From contig NC_056000.1 in assembly GCF_018446385.1 (NCBI RefSeq), positions 38,105,511 to 38,169,510 of the forward strand: 64,000 bases of DNA, in the 5' to 3' direction. This document shows, in pieces, positions 1 to 11,616 of this stretch (positions are counted from its first letter, which is position 1; every line of letters begins with the position of its first letter). The notes under the pieces are model-generated. The model did not search any database, had not been told where the DNA came from, and saw only the letters and a list, made by a program, of their open reading frames with translations. Source of the stretch: Zingiber officinale. Its lineage: Eukaryota; Streptophyta; Magnoliopsida; Zingiberales; Zingiberaceae. Both the position numbers and the translations under genes were made by a program.

Positions 1-3000
1 AACAAAACCCTACCCGAATTTTCAAACTAACACTTACATATAAAATAGAAAAGCAATAAATAAAATCAGAAAAGTAAAAGGCACACGAGATTTACTTGGT
101 TACAACCGGGGAGGTTGTTAATCCAAGGAAAATGATCGCACTACTATCTCCTTCAGACGGAGAAGCCTCTTTTACAGCAATGTAGGCACAGAAAGAAAGA
201 AGCTAATCTAAACAGTGGAAGCGCACAAGCGTTGTTACAATTTCTGAACTGATTGAAAAGCTTCTGGACCAAGGCTATATTCATAGCCTTGGTCGGGGGC
301 GCCTGGAAGGTTCCGAGCGCCCTGGGGGGGTAAATTTTATCCCCCAACGTTCAGATCGAGATAAATCTCAATCTGGTCAACATTCAAGGTCCGGGCGCCC
401 AGAAGCATTCCGGGCGCCCCGGACTGCTCCGGGCGCCCGAAATCATTCCGGGGGCCCGGAACCCAAAGTCAACAGAAGTTAACTTTTTCGTCGGGAACCA
501 CTTCTCCGGTTTAGTCCAACCTCGGTCCGATTTTTCTACTCTGGATTCGCTTGCTTGAGTGATCTCTATCATCCGGAAAAGAGCTCACCCGAACCCAACT
601 TCCGGTCTTCTCGAGCGGGCTTCCCTCCGGCTTCTCGTCCATCAGAATCGCCGCGTGTTTCCTTCTCGTCCGCCGGCGTACTCATCCGTAGTCTTCGTCC
701 CTCGGACGCACCGCATGCCGTCCTTCTCGCTAGCTGCGTCTCTTGCTCCTCCAGCAGTCTTCCGCTTCGGCTTTCATCCCTCGGAACCACCACGCGCTTC
801 CTTCTCATCCGCCGGTGTACTCTTCCGCAGCGCCTCGTCCCTCGGACGCACCGCGTGTCGTCCTTCTCGTTAGCTGCGTCTTCCACTCGACTACCTGTGC
901 TCCTAAGCTCCTACACACTTAGACACAAGGTTAGAAACACACAGGACCTGACTTAACTTGTTGATCACACCAAAACAATCTTGGGGTTCCAATAATCTCC
1001 CCCTTTTTGGTGTGAGCAACCCAAGTTAAGATAGGGTGAAAATAGACATGAAATAAACTTAACTAAATTTGTAATTAAGTACAAAAATAAAACAAGTTAA
1101 ATTTGGTCTACCTCCCCCTATACTTATACTAATTTTTCTCCCCCTTTGATCACAAAAAAATGGGGTTCTAAGAAGACATCTAAGGGTAAACACTTAGAAA
1201 TTTTAAGATCCTTAAAAAATTTTTGCAATAATAAACAGTCTATTTAAAAATATTTTAAGTAAGATTTTAAGAAAATTTTCTAAGTGAAAAAAAATTCTAA
1301 CTTAAACAGCTTTGCAAAAATATTTTTTTTAAAATTTTCAAAAAAAAAAACTTAAGCAGAAATTTTTAATTTCAGTACAACTTTTAACTTAGGCAAAAAA
1401 AATATTTTCTGAAAGTTTTTCTAAGTATAAAAGAAAATTTTTTTTAAGGAGAAAAAGTACTCAAAAATAATTCTAAGTTAAAAAAAATCTCCAAAAAAAT
1501 TTTATGTCTTTACAAAAATTATTTTTGAAAGAAAATACAAAGAAAAATCCTAACTTAAGATTTTTCTAAGTGAAATTTTCTAAGTAAAAATTCCATGTAA
1601 GTATTTTTCTAAAAAAAATTTGAAAAAAAATGTTTGAAAAACTTTTAAAAGCATTAATTAATTCTAACTTTAATGCTTTGACCGAAAGTTAATTAAACAT
1701 TTATTTCAATATTTTGGCTTCCAGGTCGTAGTGAGGCACTAGGCCTTCTTGGTTATTGGAGCAACAACCACTTCCTTAGACAAAGCTTCATAGAGAAATT
1801 CACTGTTTAATTTTTTCACTAAAAGCATTAATTTTAAATTTTAGTTTAAGCATGATTTAGGAATCCAATATAGGTTCCAACCTACTGGATTAACTAAAAA
1901 ATTTTTAGGGACATATTTTCTTGAAACGTTCATAATTTGTCCCTGATATCTAAAGTACCAATTTAAATTATTAGATCTTCTAAAATTGGTTTTAGGTGAA
2001 CATGCATAGTTTTTCAAGTTGTCTATTTGAATTTTCAAATTTTTATTTTCTAATTGTAATTTTTCATTTTCTAATTTTGATTTATCTAATTCTTCTAAAG
2101 GGCATGATTTAGCTAAAATTATTTTTAAATTCTTTATTTCTTTTTCTAATTTACAGCAGTCTTTAGTTAATAATTTAACAAACTTAAAAAGTTTATCGGG
2201 AGGAAGAGAACGTACCTGACTTACCTTGTCGAGTTCGTTGTCCGTGTCTCCTCCTGACCTGCTGCTTTTTTCTGACGAAGCTCCCCCTTCATCGATGCTC
2301 TCGATGCTCATCTCGGAAGAGCTTGAATCACAGTCGTCGTCTTGATAACTCACCATCAGTACGAGTCCGGAGAATGCTCATCTCGTTGTTTCGTTCGGCG
2401 GTTAGTCCTCCTGAAACGCCTCAGGTCTGATACCACTTGTAGGACCGTTGCGACTGGCTAGAAGGGGGAGTTGAATAACCCTGAAAAAATAAAAACAAAA
2501 CCCTTCCCGACTTTTCAAACTAACACTTGCATATAAAATAGAAAAGCAATAAATAAAATCAGAAAAGTAAAAGGCACACGAGATTTACTTGGTTACAACC
2601 GGGGAGGTTGTTAATCCAAGGAAAATGATCGCACTACTATCTCCTTCAGGCGGAGAAGCCTCTTTTATAGCAATGTAGGCACAGAAAGAAAGAATCTAAT
2701 CTAAATAGTGGAAGCGCACAAGTGTTGTTACAATTTCTGAACTGATTGAAAAGCTTCTGGACCAAGGCTATATTTATAGCCTTGGTCGGGGCGCCTGGAA
2801 GGGTTCCGAGCGCCCTAAGGGGGTAAATTTTATCCCCCAATGTTCAGATCGAGATAAATCTCGATCTAGTCAACATTCAAGGTCCGGTCGCCCGGAAGCA
2901 TTCCGGGTGCCCCGGACTACTCCGGGTGCCTCGGAGCCCAAAGTCAACAGAAGTTGACTTTTTTTGTCGGAAACCTCTTCTCCGCTTCAGTCCCGCCTCG

Positions 3001-3469
3001 GTCCGGTTTTTCTACTCCGGATTCGCTTGCTTGGGTGATCTCTGTCATCCGAAAAAGGGCTCACCCAAACCCAACTTCCGGTCTTCTCGAGCGGGCTTCC
3101 CTCCGGCTTCTCGTCCCTCGGAATCGCCGCGTGTTTCCTTCTCGTCGCCGACGTACTCATCCGCAGTCTTCGTCCCTCGGATGTACCGCATGTCGTCCTT
3201 CTTGCTAGCTGTGTCTCTTGCTCCTCAAGCAGTCTTCCGCTCCGACTTTCCTCCCTCGGAACCACCGCACACTTCCTTCTCGTCCACCGGTGTACTCTTC
3301 CGCAGCGTCTCATCCCTCGGACGCACCGCGTGCCGTCCTTCTCGTTAGCTGCGTCTTCCACTCGACTACCTGTGCTCCTAAGCTTCTGCACACTTAGACA
3401 CAAGGTTAGAAACACACAAGACCTAACTTAACTTGTTGATCACACCAAAACAACCTTGGGGTTCCAACA
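1..3469 (-). mobile_element. Copia-type LTR retrotransposon, non-autonomous, left end outside window
   Basis: Two direct copies of about 1 kb (1-994 and 2438-3469) flank an interior of about 1.44 kb. On the minus strand the right copy is the 5' LTR. It begins TGTTGGAACC and ends in ACA, and is followed by TGGTATCAGA at 2435-2426, the initiator-Met tRNA primer-binding site usual in copia elements. A purine tract (the complement of 995-1010, CCCCCTTTTT on the plus strand) abuts the left LTR, as expected for the 3' LTR. The interior holds only one gag-like open frame and AT-rich sequence rich in CTAAGT motifs, with no integrase or reverse transcriptase, so the element is non-autonomous or internally deleted. 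The LTRs carry GC-rich CCGGGCGCCC palindromes (about 390-460) and remain easy to align, so I infer a moderately young age. The first ~57 bases of the left LTR lie before the window. Confidence 0.85.
1841..2356 (-). CDS. Gag-like open frame of the copia element (fossil)
   Basis: A 171-residue open frame lies just downstream of the primer-binding site. An acidic, serine-rich N-terminus is followed at about residues 45-115 by a lysine/leucine/glutamate-rich coiled coil, and the C-terminus contains the phrase VPKNFLVNPVGWNLYW. Coiled coils and such phrases are familiar from the Gag/pre-protease part of plant copia polyproteins. No CCHC knuckle, protease or other enzymatic domain is present. I read it as an element remnant, not a host gene. 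It lies between the two LTRs and would be transcribed from the right-hand one. Confidence 0.6.
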   Translation of the reverse strand: MVSYQDDDCDSSSSEMSIESIDEGGASSEKSSRSGGDTDNELDKVSQVRSLPPDKLFKFVKLLTKDCCKLEKEIKNLKIILAKSCPLEELDKSKLENEKLQLENKNLKIQIDNLKNYACSPKTNFRRSNNLNWYFRYQGQIMNVSRKYVPKNFLVNPVGWNLYWIPKSCLN

Positions 3470-4195
3470 GGAGGTTGTTAATCCAAGGAAGATGAAAATC
3501 GCACTAAACTCTTTTTCAGGTGGAGAAGCCTCTTTACAGCAGTTTAAGTACTAAAAATATGAAGATAGACAAAAGAAATCGTTTACAAGTGTTCTCTCTC
3601 TCTTTTTCTTGTTGTATTTAGCTTCTGGGAGCAGGTCTGCTTTTATAGCCCTACTCGAGGGCGCCTGGAAGGGTTCCAGGCGCCTGGAATGGGATAAAAA
3701 TTCCATCTTAAATGGCTAACTTTTTATTAGAATGGGACACGCTACGTCTTAAATGGCTAACTTTTTAGTTTCGAGCGCTCGGACCAGAAAGTCAACTTCT
3801 AGTTGACTTTTTAGTTCGGGTCTTCCTCTCTGGTCCCGCTCGCATTATTCCGAATCTTCCACTCTGGCTCTACTCCCATAGGTGATCTCGGTCATCCAGA
3901 ATATGACTCACTCGAACCCAACTTCCGGCCTTCGAGCAATCTTCCGCTTCGGCTTCTCGTCCCTCATAAACGTCGCGCGCCTCCTTCTCGTCCGCCTGGT
4001 ACTCTTTCGCAACACCTCGTCCCTCAGACGCACTGAGCTCGTCGGCTCTCTCCTGTTCCGTCCTTCTCGCTATCTGCGTCTTTCACTCGACTTCCTATGC
4101 TCCTAAATTCCTGCACACTTAGATACATGGTTAAAAATCAATATGACCTAACCTGATTTAGTTCATCATATCAAAACTACCTTGGGGTACTACCA
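3470..4195 (-). mobile_element. Older diverged LTR related to the copia element
   Basis: This stretch resumes LTR homology at GGAGGTTGTTAATCCAAGG, matching positions from about 108 in the left LTR. It runs through the CTTCTCGTCC/CTCGGACGCA-like region to a terminus resembling CTTGGGGT(T/A)C. It is clearly more diverged than the two LTRs of the flanking element. The simplest reading is that the younger element inserted into a pre-existing LTR of the same superfamily, whose other part lies left of the window. No coding sequence is visible. Confidence 0.65.
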
Positions 4196-4214
4196 GTATG
4201 ATCAAGTGAGAAGA

Positions 4215-4440
4215 AGATAGATATGATGTTAAACCTTAATTCTGATCAAGAAACACTGTGAGCTTGGTGTGGGTAGACCATACCTAACTTGGTCTTGGTA
4301 TGCTCCTAAAGACCAGAACAATGTTGGGCATGATCTGATGGCAGACTAAGACCAAGTAGGACCAACTTTGTCCTGGTCTCCCCACACATGGCCCACAATG
4401 TTTCTTAATCAGAACCAAGGCTTGACATAATATTTAGGAT
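4215..4440. repeat. Fold-back (MITE-like) repeat
   Basis: The left arm (about 4215-4290) and right arm (about 4365-4440) are imperfect inverted repeats. For example GATCAAGAAACACTGTG near 4245 pairs with CACAATGTTTCTTAATC near 4397. The centre contains a TTGGGCATGATCTGAT phrase that recurs in variant form near 4697 and near 16785, so this looks like a dispersed non-coding family. No ORF is present. Confidence 0.6.
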
Positions 4441-4479
4441 TTGACATCATATTTACCTGCATCTCACTCAATCTTATCG

Positions 4480-4830
4480 AATGGGTGTAAGTTTACAGAA
4501 ATCCAAATAGCCTAGGTCTATCCGTGAATTTCGATCAAAATTGATCTAGAAAATTCAGATTGTATTCATTTCAGATATTATGAATTTCTCGGATTGCAAG
4601 GAGTCTAAAGGTATATTTCGGACTCCTTAAAGGTGTTCCAATATTATACTAATTTTCAATTAAAACGTTTAGACATAATCTCCTATAGATCAGGAGCACA
4701 TTGGGCCTAATCTAATTGTAGACGAGGACCAACGGGATCCTAATCTTCCACACCAGACCCATAATATTCTTTGATCAAAAGTAAAATTTGATATTATATC
4801 TATTTTCTTCTCACTTATCATTTAACGGAT
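4480..4830. repeat. Degenerate fold-back repeat arms, same family as 16.4-17.3 kb
   Basis: Positions 4520-4650 (GATCAAAATTGATC, then GAATTTCTCGGATTGCAAGG) match the arms of the large fold-back element at 16.35-17.33 kb. Positions 4665-4805 resemble one arm of the repeat at 4215-4440. The copy is decayed and its ends cannot be set. The rest of the stretch up to the reductase promoter is AT-rich and shows no gene. Confidence 0.5.
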
Positions 4831-5136
4831 GGATACAGATTAACATAAATTTATATATATCCAAAAGATATTGTCATTCTTAATCGCGGTCACTTAAAAG
4901 CTTCCTCTCCCCTCACAAAATATCCTCTCTTTTTTTTCCTTTTTTGCCCCTTTTTATTCACATTAAATTTCTTCCCTCCTTTAATCGGGCACCTCCCTTT
5001 TTAAGCTTTATCCAAACGTACTATTTTTAATTAATTATTTAAATTTTAGAATCTATTAAATTTTGTGTTGCATGGATGATTCGCACCGTAAGCACCAGCC
5101 CATCGGATGTCGCTGTTAAATCCTTCCTCTCGTCTC

Positions 5137-5143
5137 TATAAAT
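5137..5143 (+). promoter_or_regulatory. TATA box of the double-bond reductase gene
   Basis: TATAAAT lies 77 bases before the start codon in a pyrimidine-rich context. This spacing would leave a 5' leader of about 45-50 bases, which is usual for plant genes. The leader contains a GAA-rich run just before the ATG. Confidence 0.6.
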
Positions 5144-5219
5144 CTACAACCTTCTTCAACCTCTATTTACTCATCGAACGCCCTCTGAAGAAGAAGAAGA
5201 AGCAGAAGCAGAGCGAGCG

Positions 5220-6818
<1,599 letters not shown>

Positions 6819-7918
6819 ATCACTGTCTTTCAAACCTTGTCGTGTATGCAATAAGAGTCATATTTTAATAATATCATAATGGAGTTTTATGCGTAACTTT
6901 ATGATTATTTTTTTTTTCAACTCTTTTGTTTGTTCTATCTAAATAAATTGAACCTAAATTAGTCCGTAAATTCCTTTATTGACACATTATAAGAGCTTCC
7001 ACGGTGGTGAGAATATTTCTCCGACTGATTAAATACGATTATCTTATTAAATAATTTAAACAGCACAAAGATTAACTCTAAGCTGATCGTCATCACTGTC
7101 TTGACGGAGCGTGATGGTGAGAGACAGCAGATCCGCAGCCCATCAAGTTGCTGTGCTGTATCGGGACCGGATTTTCTGGTCCCTTGTCCTGGTCCACTCT
7201 TGGACCGGGACAAAAGGATTGTTCTGGTCCCTCATGTTGTATCACCTGTAGACCTGGCCTGGTCTGAGCCCGGCAGTCCCGTCTCCGAGTATATGTAATT
7301 CTTATTATCATATTAATCCCTTTCAATAAGGGATATTTGAGAGTCAAATATCTCCATGGAGACGCTGGATTAACAATATTATTTTAAGTTTTTTAATTGA
7401 GTATTTCTTTAAAAAATAAAAACAGCACATTAGTATATTTTTCATCTTAAAAATATTCATATTTCAGGATTTGTAGTAGTTACTATCGGTATAATTTGTT
7501 AAAATAAATTGATTTATATTTTTTTATTAATTTGGTTAAAGTTATCTAAACTTATTAAAAATTATTTTATATTGGTCAAAATGACTTCCAAACTATTATA
7601 ATTATGCAACGATGGTGTAATTGTTTCTGTAACTATAGTTATAGTTGTTATAATAATTTTTAAATAATTTTATCAAGTTAAAGCGATTTGGTTAAATTGG
7701 AATAATTTTGACTAAATTTGATAAATAGTATTTTGATAAAAAAAAAATAGTAATACAAAGAAGGAAATAAAAATACAGTGGGAAAGAAAATATTTTTTAA
7801 AAATAAATTAAATATAAAATTTTCATCCATGATAAAAGAAAAGAAAATAAATAAATAAAAGCATTTGCCTCAGTAAACGCTTTAGTTGGGACTTGAGAAT
7901 CTTCCTGTCGCATTTGTG
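6819..7918. other. Intergenic, AT-rich, with a hairpin at 7184-7213
   Basis: After the reductase stop there is an AATAAG-type signal near 6850. At 7100-7300 lies a GC-richer patch of GGTCC/GGACC words, including a near-perfect hairpin (TTGTCCTGGTCCA, loop CTCT, then TGGACCGGGACAA), probably the relic of a small fold-back transposon. From 7310 to the PPR start the DNA is AT-rich without a gene. Confidence 0.6.
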
Positions 7919-10357
7919 ATGAAACTATTTAAACTCAAAGCATTTGCCTCAGTAAATCCCAAGTCTCCCCTCAAGTCCATTGTCAGCCCATTCCATGTCG
8001 ATGCTCACATGATCAAGACTGGCTTTGATCTCCAAACGTACCACTCTAATCACCACCTCCAGTCTCTGCTTGACCAGGGACAACTGTTGAGAGCACGCAA
8101 GCTGTTCGACGAAATGCCTATGAAGAACACTTTCACTGCCAACCGCATGATCTCTGGCTATGCAAAGAATGGCTACCTCGAAGAGGCTCGTCGACTCTTC
8201 AACTGCACGGCAGACCGCACTGCGGTCACGTGGACTATCCTAATCAATGCCTACTCCCAGGCTGCCCGACCTGAAGAAGCTTTTGACCTCTTCCGGTGCA
8301 TGTGGAGATCGGGAATCAGTCCTGATCATGTGGCGATTGTGGCGTTGCTGAGTTCTTGCAGCTCACCAGACACATCGAGCTGCGTCGTTCAGGTTCACAC
8401 GCACATCATTAAGTCTGGATTAGGCAACACAGTTATGGTCTACAATACCATGGTGGACTCGTACTGCAAGTGCGGCAATGTCCGGTTGGGTAGAAAGTTG
8501 TTTAATGAGGCACGAGAAAGGGATTCTGTTACCTTCAATGCAATGCTAATGGGTCACACAAAAGAGGGATCCTACTCTGAGGCATTGGAGCTATTTGTCA
8601 CCATGAGGAATTTGAGGCTGAAGCCATCTCAGTTCACATTTTCTGGAGTTCTAACCACTGCTGCTGGTTTGTCTAATCTTGGACTAGGCCAACAAATTCA
8701 TGGTCTCGTCATTAAGACGAATTTCAGTTGGAACGTGTTCGTATGCAATTCTTTGCTGGATTTCTATTCGAAGTGCTGTTGCTTAACTGAGGCCAGGGCA
8801 CTATTTGATGGGATGGAAGAGAGGGACAATGTTTCTTACAATATTATGGTATCCGGCTATGCTTGGGATCGGCACATTGAGGAACTAATTGAGCTCCTTA
8901 CAGAGATGCAGTTCCTTGGTTTCGATAGGAGTCAATTTCCTTTTCCAAGTCTGCTAAGTGTTGCAGGAAGTCTACCAGATCTTGAAATGGGGAGGCAGAT
9001 CCATGCTCAAGTGATTCTAACAGGGTCGGCATGCGATAACATTTCTTGCAATGCCCTTGTCGATATGTACTCAAAATGTGGTCATCTCAAGACTGCTATG
9101 TTGATATTCAGGAATGGGATAGATAAGGACACAGTTTCATGGACTGCTATGATATCAGGCTATGTAGAGAATGGGCTATTCGAAGAAGCAGTGGGACTGT
9201 TCTGTGAGATGAGAAGAGGTGGCATGAGTCCCGATAGAGCTACATTTTCGAGCATCTTGAGAGCTGCATCTAGTCTGGCTTTGCTTTCGCTCGGGAAGCA
9301 ACTACATTCTAACGTTATCAGGTGCGGATACATGATCGATGTGTTTGCAGGGAGTGCAATTCTTGACATGTATGCAAGATGTGGATACCTTATCTTGGCT
9401 CGGAAAATTTTCAATGAGATGACCAACAAGAATATAGTTTCATGGAACACAATGTTATCTGCACACGCGCAGAACGGACAGGGTAGGGAAGCCATCGAAC
9501 TGTTTGAAGAAATGCTTCGACAGGATGTCAAACCAGATTCTGTCACTATCCTCTGTGTTATTTCCGCTTGCGGTCACAATGGCCTCGTCGAAGAAGGCTT
9601 ACAATATTTTCATTCCATGAGCAAATTATACGGACTGAAGCCAAAGAGAGAGCATTATGCTTGTGTCATAGATTTGATGGGTCGTGTCGGGCGGCTAGAT
9701 GAGGTGGAAAAACTCGTCGATGAGATCCCTTTCGAGGCAGATCAGATCATATGGAACTCTATCCTGAACTCATCTAGGATACATGGGAACCAAGAATTGG
9801 CTAGACATGCAGCTGATCGACTCTTTAGTATGAATATCAAGGACTCGGCTCCTTTTGTCATCATGTCAAATGTCTATGCTCGAGCGGGCCAATGGGATGC
9901 TGCTGCCAAGGTTAAGAAAATGATGAGGGACCGAGGACTGAGGAAGGAACCAGCATATAGTTGGGTCGAGATCATGCACAAAATCTATGTTTTCTCTTCC
10001 AATGACAACATGAACCCTCAGATTAATGAGATCAAAGATCTACTTGATAAGTTAAGTGAGGAGATGGAAAAGGAAGGTTATAGACCAGATACTGGCTGTG
10101 CATTTCATTTGGTGGATGAAGAGAGCAAAATTGTGTCCTTGAGGTACCACAGCGAAAGGCTAGCGATTGCGTTCGCTATCCTAAACACGGGTCCTGGAAC
10201 ACCCATAGTTGTGATGAAGAACATACGAGCGTGCACAGATTGCCATGCCGCAATCCAGGTGATAGCCAAGATTGTCGAGAGAGAAATCACTGTAAGGGAT
10301 TCAAGTAGGTTCCACCATTTCAAAGATGGATTGTGCTCTTGTGGAGATTTTTGGTAG
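7919..10357 (+). CDS. PPR protein, PLS class with E and DYW domains (At2g01510-like)
   Basis: One uninterrupted exon encodes 812 residues if the ATG at 7919 is used; the frame is open slightly further upstream but without an ATG. A run of about 15 P, L and S pentatricopeptide motifs is followed by E motifs and a C-terminal DYW deaminase domain. The HxE zinc/catalytic motif is HSE at 744-746, the CxxC motif is CTDC at 772-775, and the C-terminus is CSCGDFW. Family members bind organelle transcripts, one base per repeat, and edit C to U in mitochondria or plastids. Overall order and many phrases match my memory of Arabidopsis At2g01510, so I infer orthology. The final tripeptide is DFW instead of DYW. 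The basic N-terminus (MKLFKLKAFASV) could be a mitochondrial targeting region. Confidence 0.93.
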   Translation: MKLFKLKAFASVNPKSPLKSIVSPFHVDAHMIKTGFDLQTYHSNHHLQSLLDQGQLLRARKLFDEMPMKNTFTANRMISGYAKNGYLEEARRLFNCTADRTAVTWTILINAYSQAARPEEAFDLFRCMWRSGISPDHVAIVALLSSCSSPDTSSCVVQVHTHIIKSGLGNTVMVYNTMVDSYCKCGNVRLGRKLFNEARERDSVTFNAMLMGHTKEGSYSEALELFVTMRNLRLKPSQFTFSGVLTTAAGLSNLGLGQQIHGLVIKTNFSWNVFVCNSLLDFYSKCCCLTEARALFDGMEERDNVSYNIMVSGYAWDRHIEELIELLTEMQFLGFDRSQFPFPSLLSVAGSLPDLEMGRQIHAQVILTGSACDNISCNALVDMYSKCGHLKTAMLIFRNGIDKDTVSWTAMISGYVENGLFEEAVGLFCEMRRGGMSPDRATFSSILRAASSLALLSLGKQLHSNVIRCGYMIDVFAGSAILDMYARCGYLILARKIFNEMTNKNIVSWNTMLSAHAQNGQGREAIELFEEMLRQDVKPDSVTILCVISACGHNGLVEEGLQYFHSMSKLYGLKPKREHYACVIDLMGRVGRLDEVEKLVDEIPFEADQIIWNSILNSSRIHGNQELARHAADRLFSMNIKDSAPFVIMSNVYARAGQWDAAAKVKKMMRDRGLRKEPAYSWVEIMHKIYVFSSNDNMNPQINEIKDLLDKLSEEMEKEGYRPDTGCAFHLVDEESKIVSLRYHSERLAIAFAILNTGPGTPIVVMKNIRACTDCHAAIQVIAKIVEREITVRDSSRFHHFKDGLCSCGDFW

Positions 10358-11616
10358 CTCCATAGCAAAGACATACAAAGACATTGTTTGGTTCTTTCGT
10401 TTGTTTTTATGACAGAAAGAGCAAAGATGTTATTTAAGGATAAGAAGTCGACGAGACAAACTCCCTACCGAGAAGTCAAAAAAAGGATTCCCCCCCCAAA
10501 AAATATAAAATTACTTTAAAAAAAATCAATGTAATTTGTCATGTGACAAAAGATGATTCACTCACTTTAATATCCCATCAGTTCATCCCCAAGTCAACAC
10601 AGAGAAAGTAAATCATGGATGACTACTAATCATTAGTGCAGGTGGTCAAAATATAAGAGAAGACATGTTCAGACATACCAAGTTTCGACTCCAAGATCTC
10701 ATATGATAACACTTCATGTCTTAATCATCACACCGCCGGGAAGAGATAACTGGCCTTTCTAATCATGTGTCTTAGATGAATAGTCATTTTATATCATCTA
10801 TGGTATCAATTCACATGTATTTTTTCGGTTACTTATGGCATGTATTATGTATAGTGGGAAGCTTCACTATCTTTCTATTTAGACCTTGTAGCTTCAGTGC
10901 ATGACATTTACAATGTAAAGCTAAATTCTCTTTACATTTGTACTCATCCTTTGGGTTTTATACGATGTGCAATGAGACTGTCAAAATGAATATGCAGATA
11001 TACGAGAATATTATTAAGGATAAACAATAAAAACATTAGAAAAAAACAAGTCAAAGTACACCTATTAAGGGAAACTCCAATATGCATTTAAAATGATATA
11101 AAAATATACTAACCAACCGATGAATACTTCAATTAGGTAATACGTACATTAATCAAGGAGAAGCTAAAGAAGATTTGATTAAGAATAATAAAATATAATA
11201 AAATTTATTTAAATATAAATGATGATAAAATAAAGAATCTAATCCAATGATATAGGATAATTTATATAGTCAACTTCACTTGATGAGATAAAAACTTGAT
11301 AATTGTTGTATCTATAATGACCTTTGGGGTGTTACAAATTGTGATGGTAAACCTGTTTTTGTTTTGGCAATTGTCATAACAAATGAAATAACATTGAAGA
11401 AATGATCGTGGATAGCCTTTGTATATCCCCATTCCAAATCCAAGTTAGAAGTTTGAAACCATCCCAGACAAGGCAGCTCTGGGACACCTCTTCATGAACT
11501 TATATTGATATGAAATCCATCTAATTTACATAGCAAAGAAATAATTTGTATACTCCAAATAAAAAAATAAATGGAGATCACGACTGAAGAAAAGCAGAAG
11601 AAGAGAATTTTATAGC
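10358..11616. other. Intergenic region
   Basis: This holds the 3' flank of the PPR gene and, from the left, the 3' flank of the convergently oriented TRAF-type gene. Apart from the decayed SINE copy at about 10560-10745 I see only AT-rich sequence, with short A or C homopolymers near 10490-10520. Confidence 0.6.
10560..10745 (-). mobile_element. Decayed tRNA-derived SINE copy
   Basis: Phrases such as AAGTCAACACAGAGAAAGTA, GGATGACTACTA and CTCATATGATAACACTTCATG line up with the better SINE copies at 18414-18632 and 43071-43285 (same strand), but with many substitutions. Target-site duplications can no longer be recognised. It is the oldest of the five copies in this window. Confidence 0.5.

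Noticed and set aside
555-956. ORFs in both directions in the copia LTR (also at 2926-3415)
   Set aside because: They lie in GC-rich LTR sequence and are duplicated with it; no protein family fits.
9160-9546. 128-residue minus-strand ORF under the PPR gene
   Set aside because: Shadow of the PPR coding sequence; no domain.
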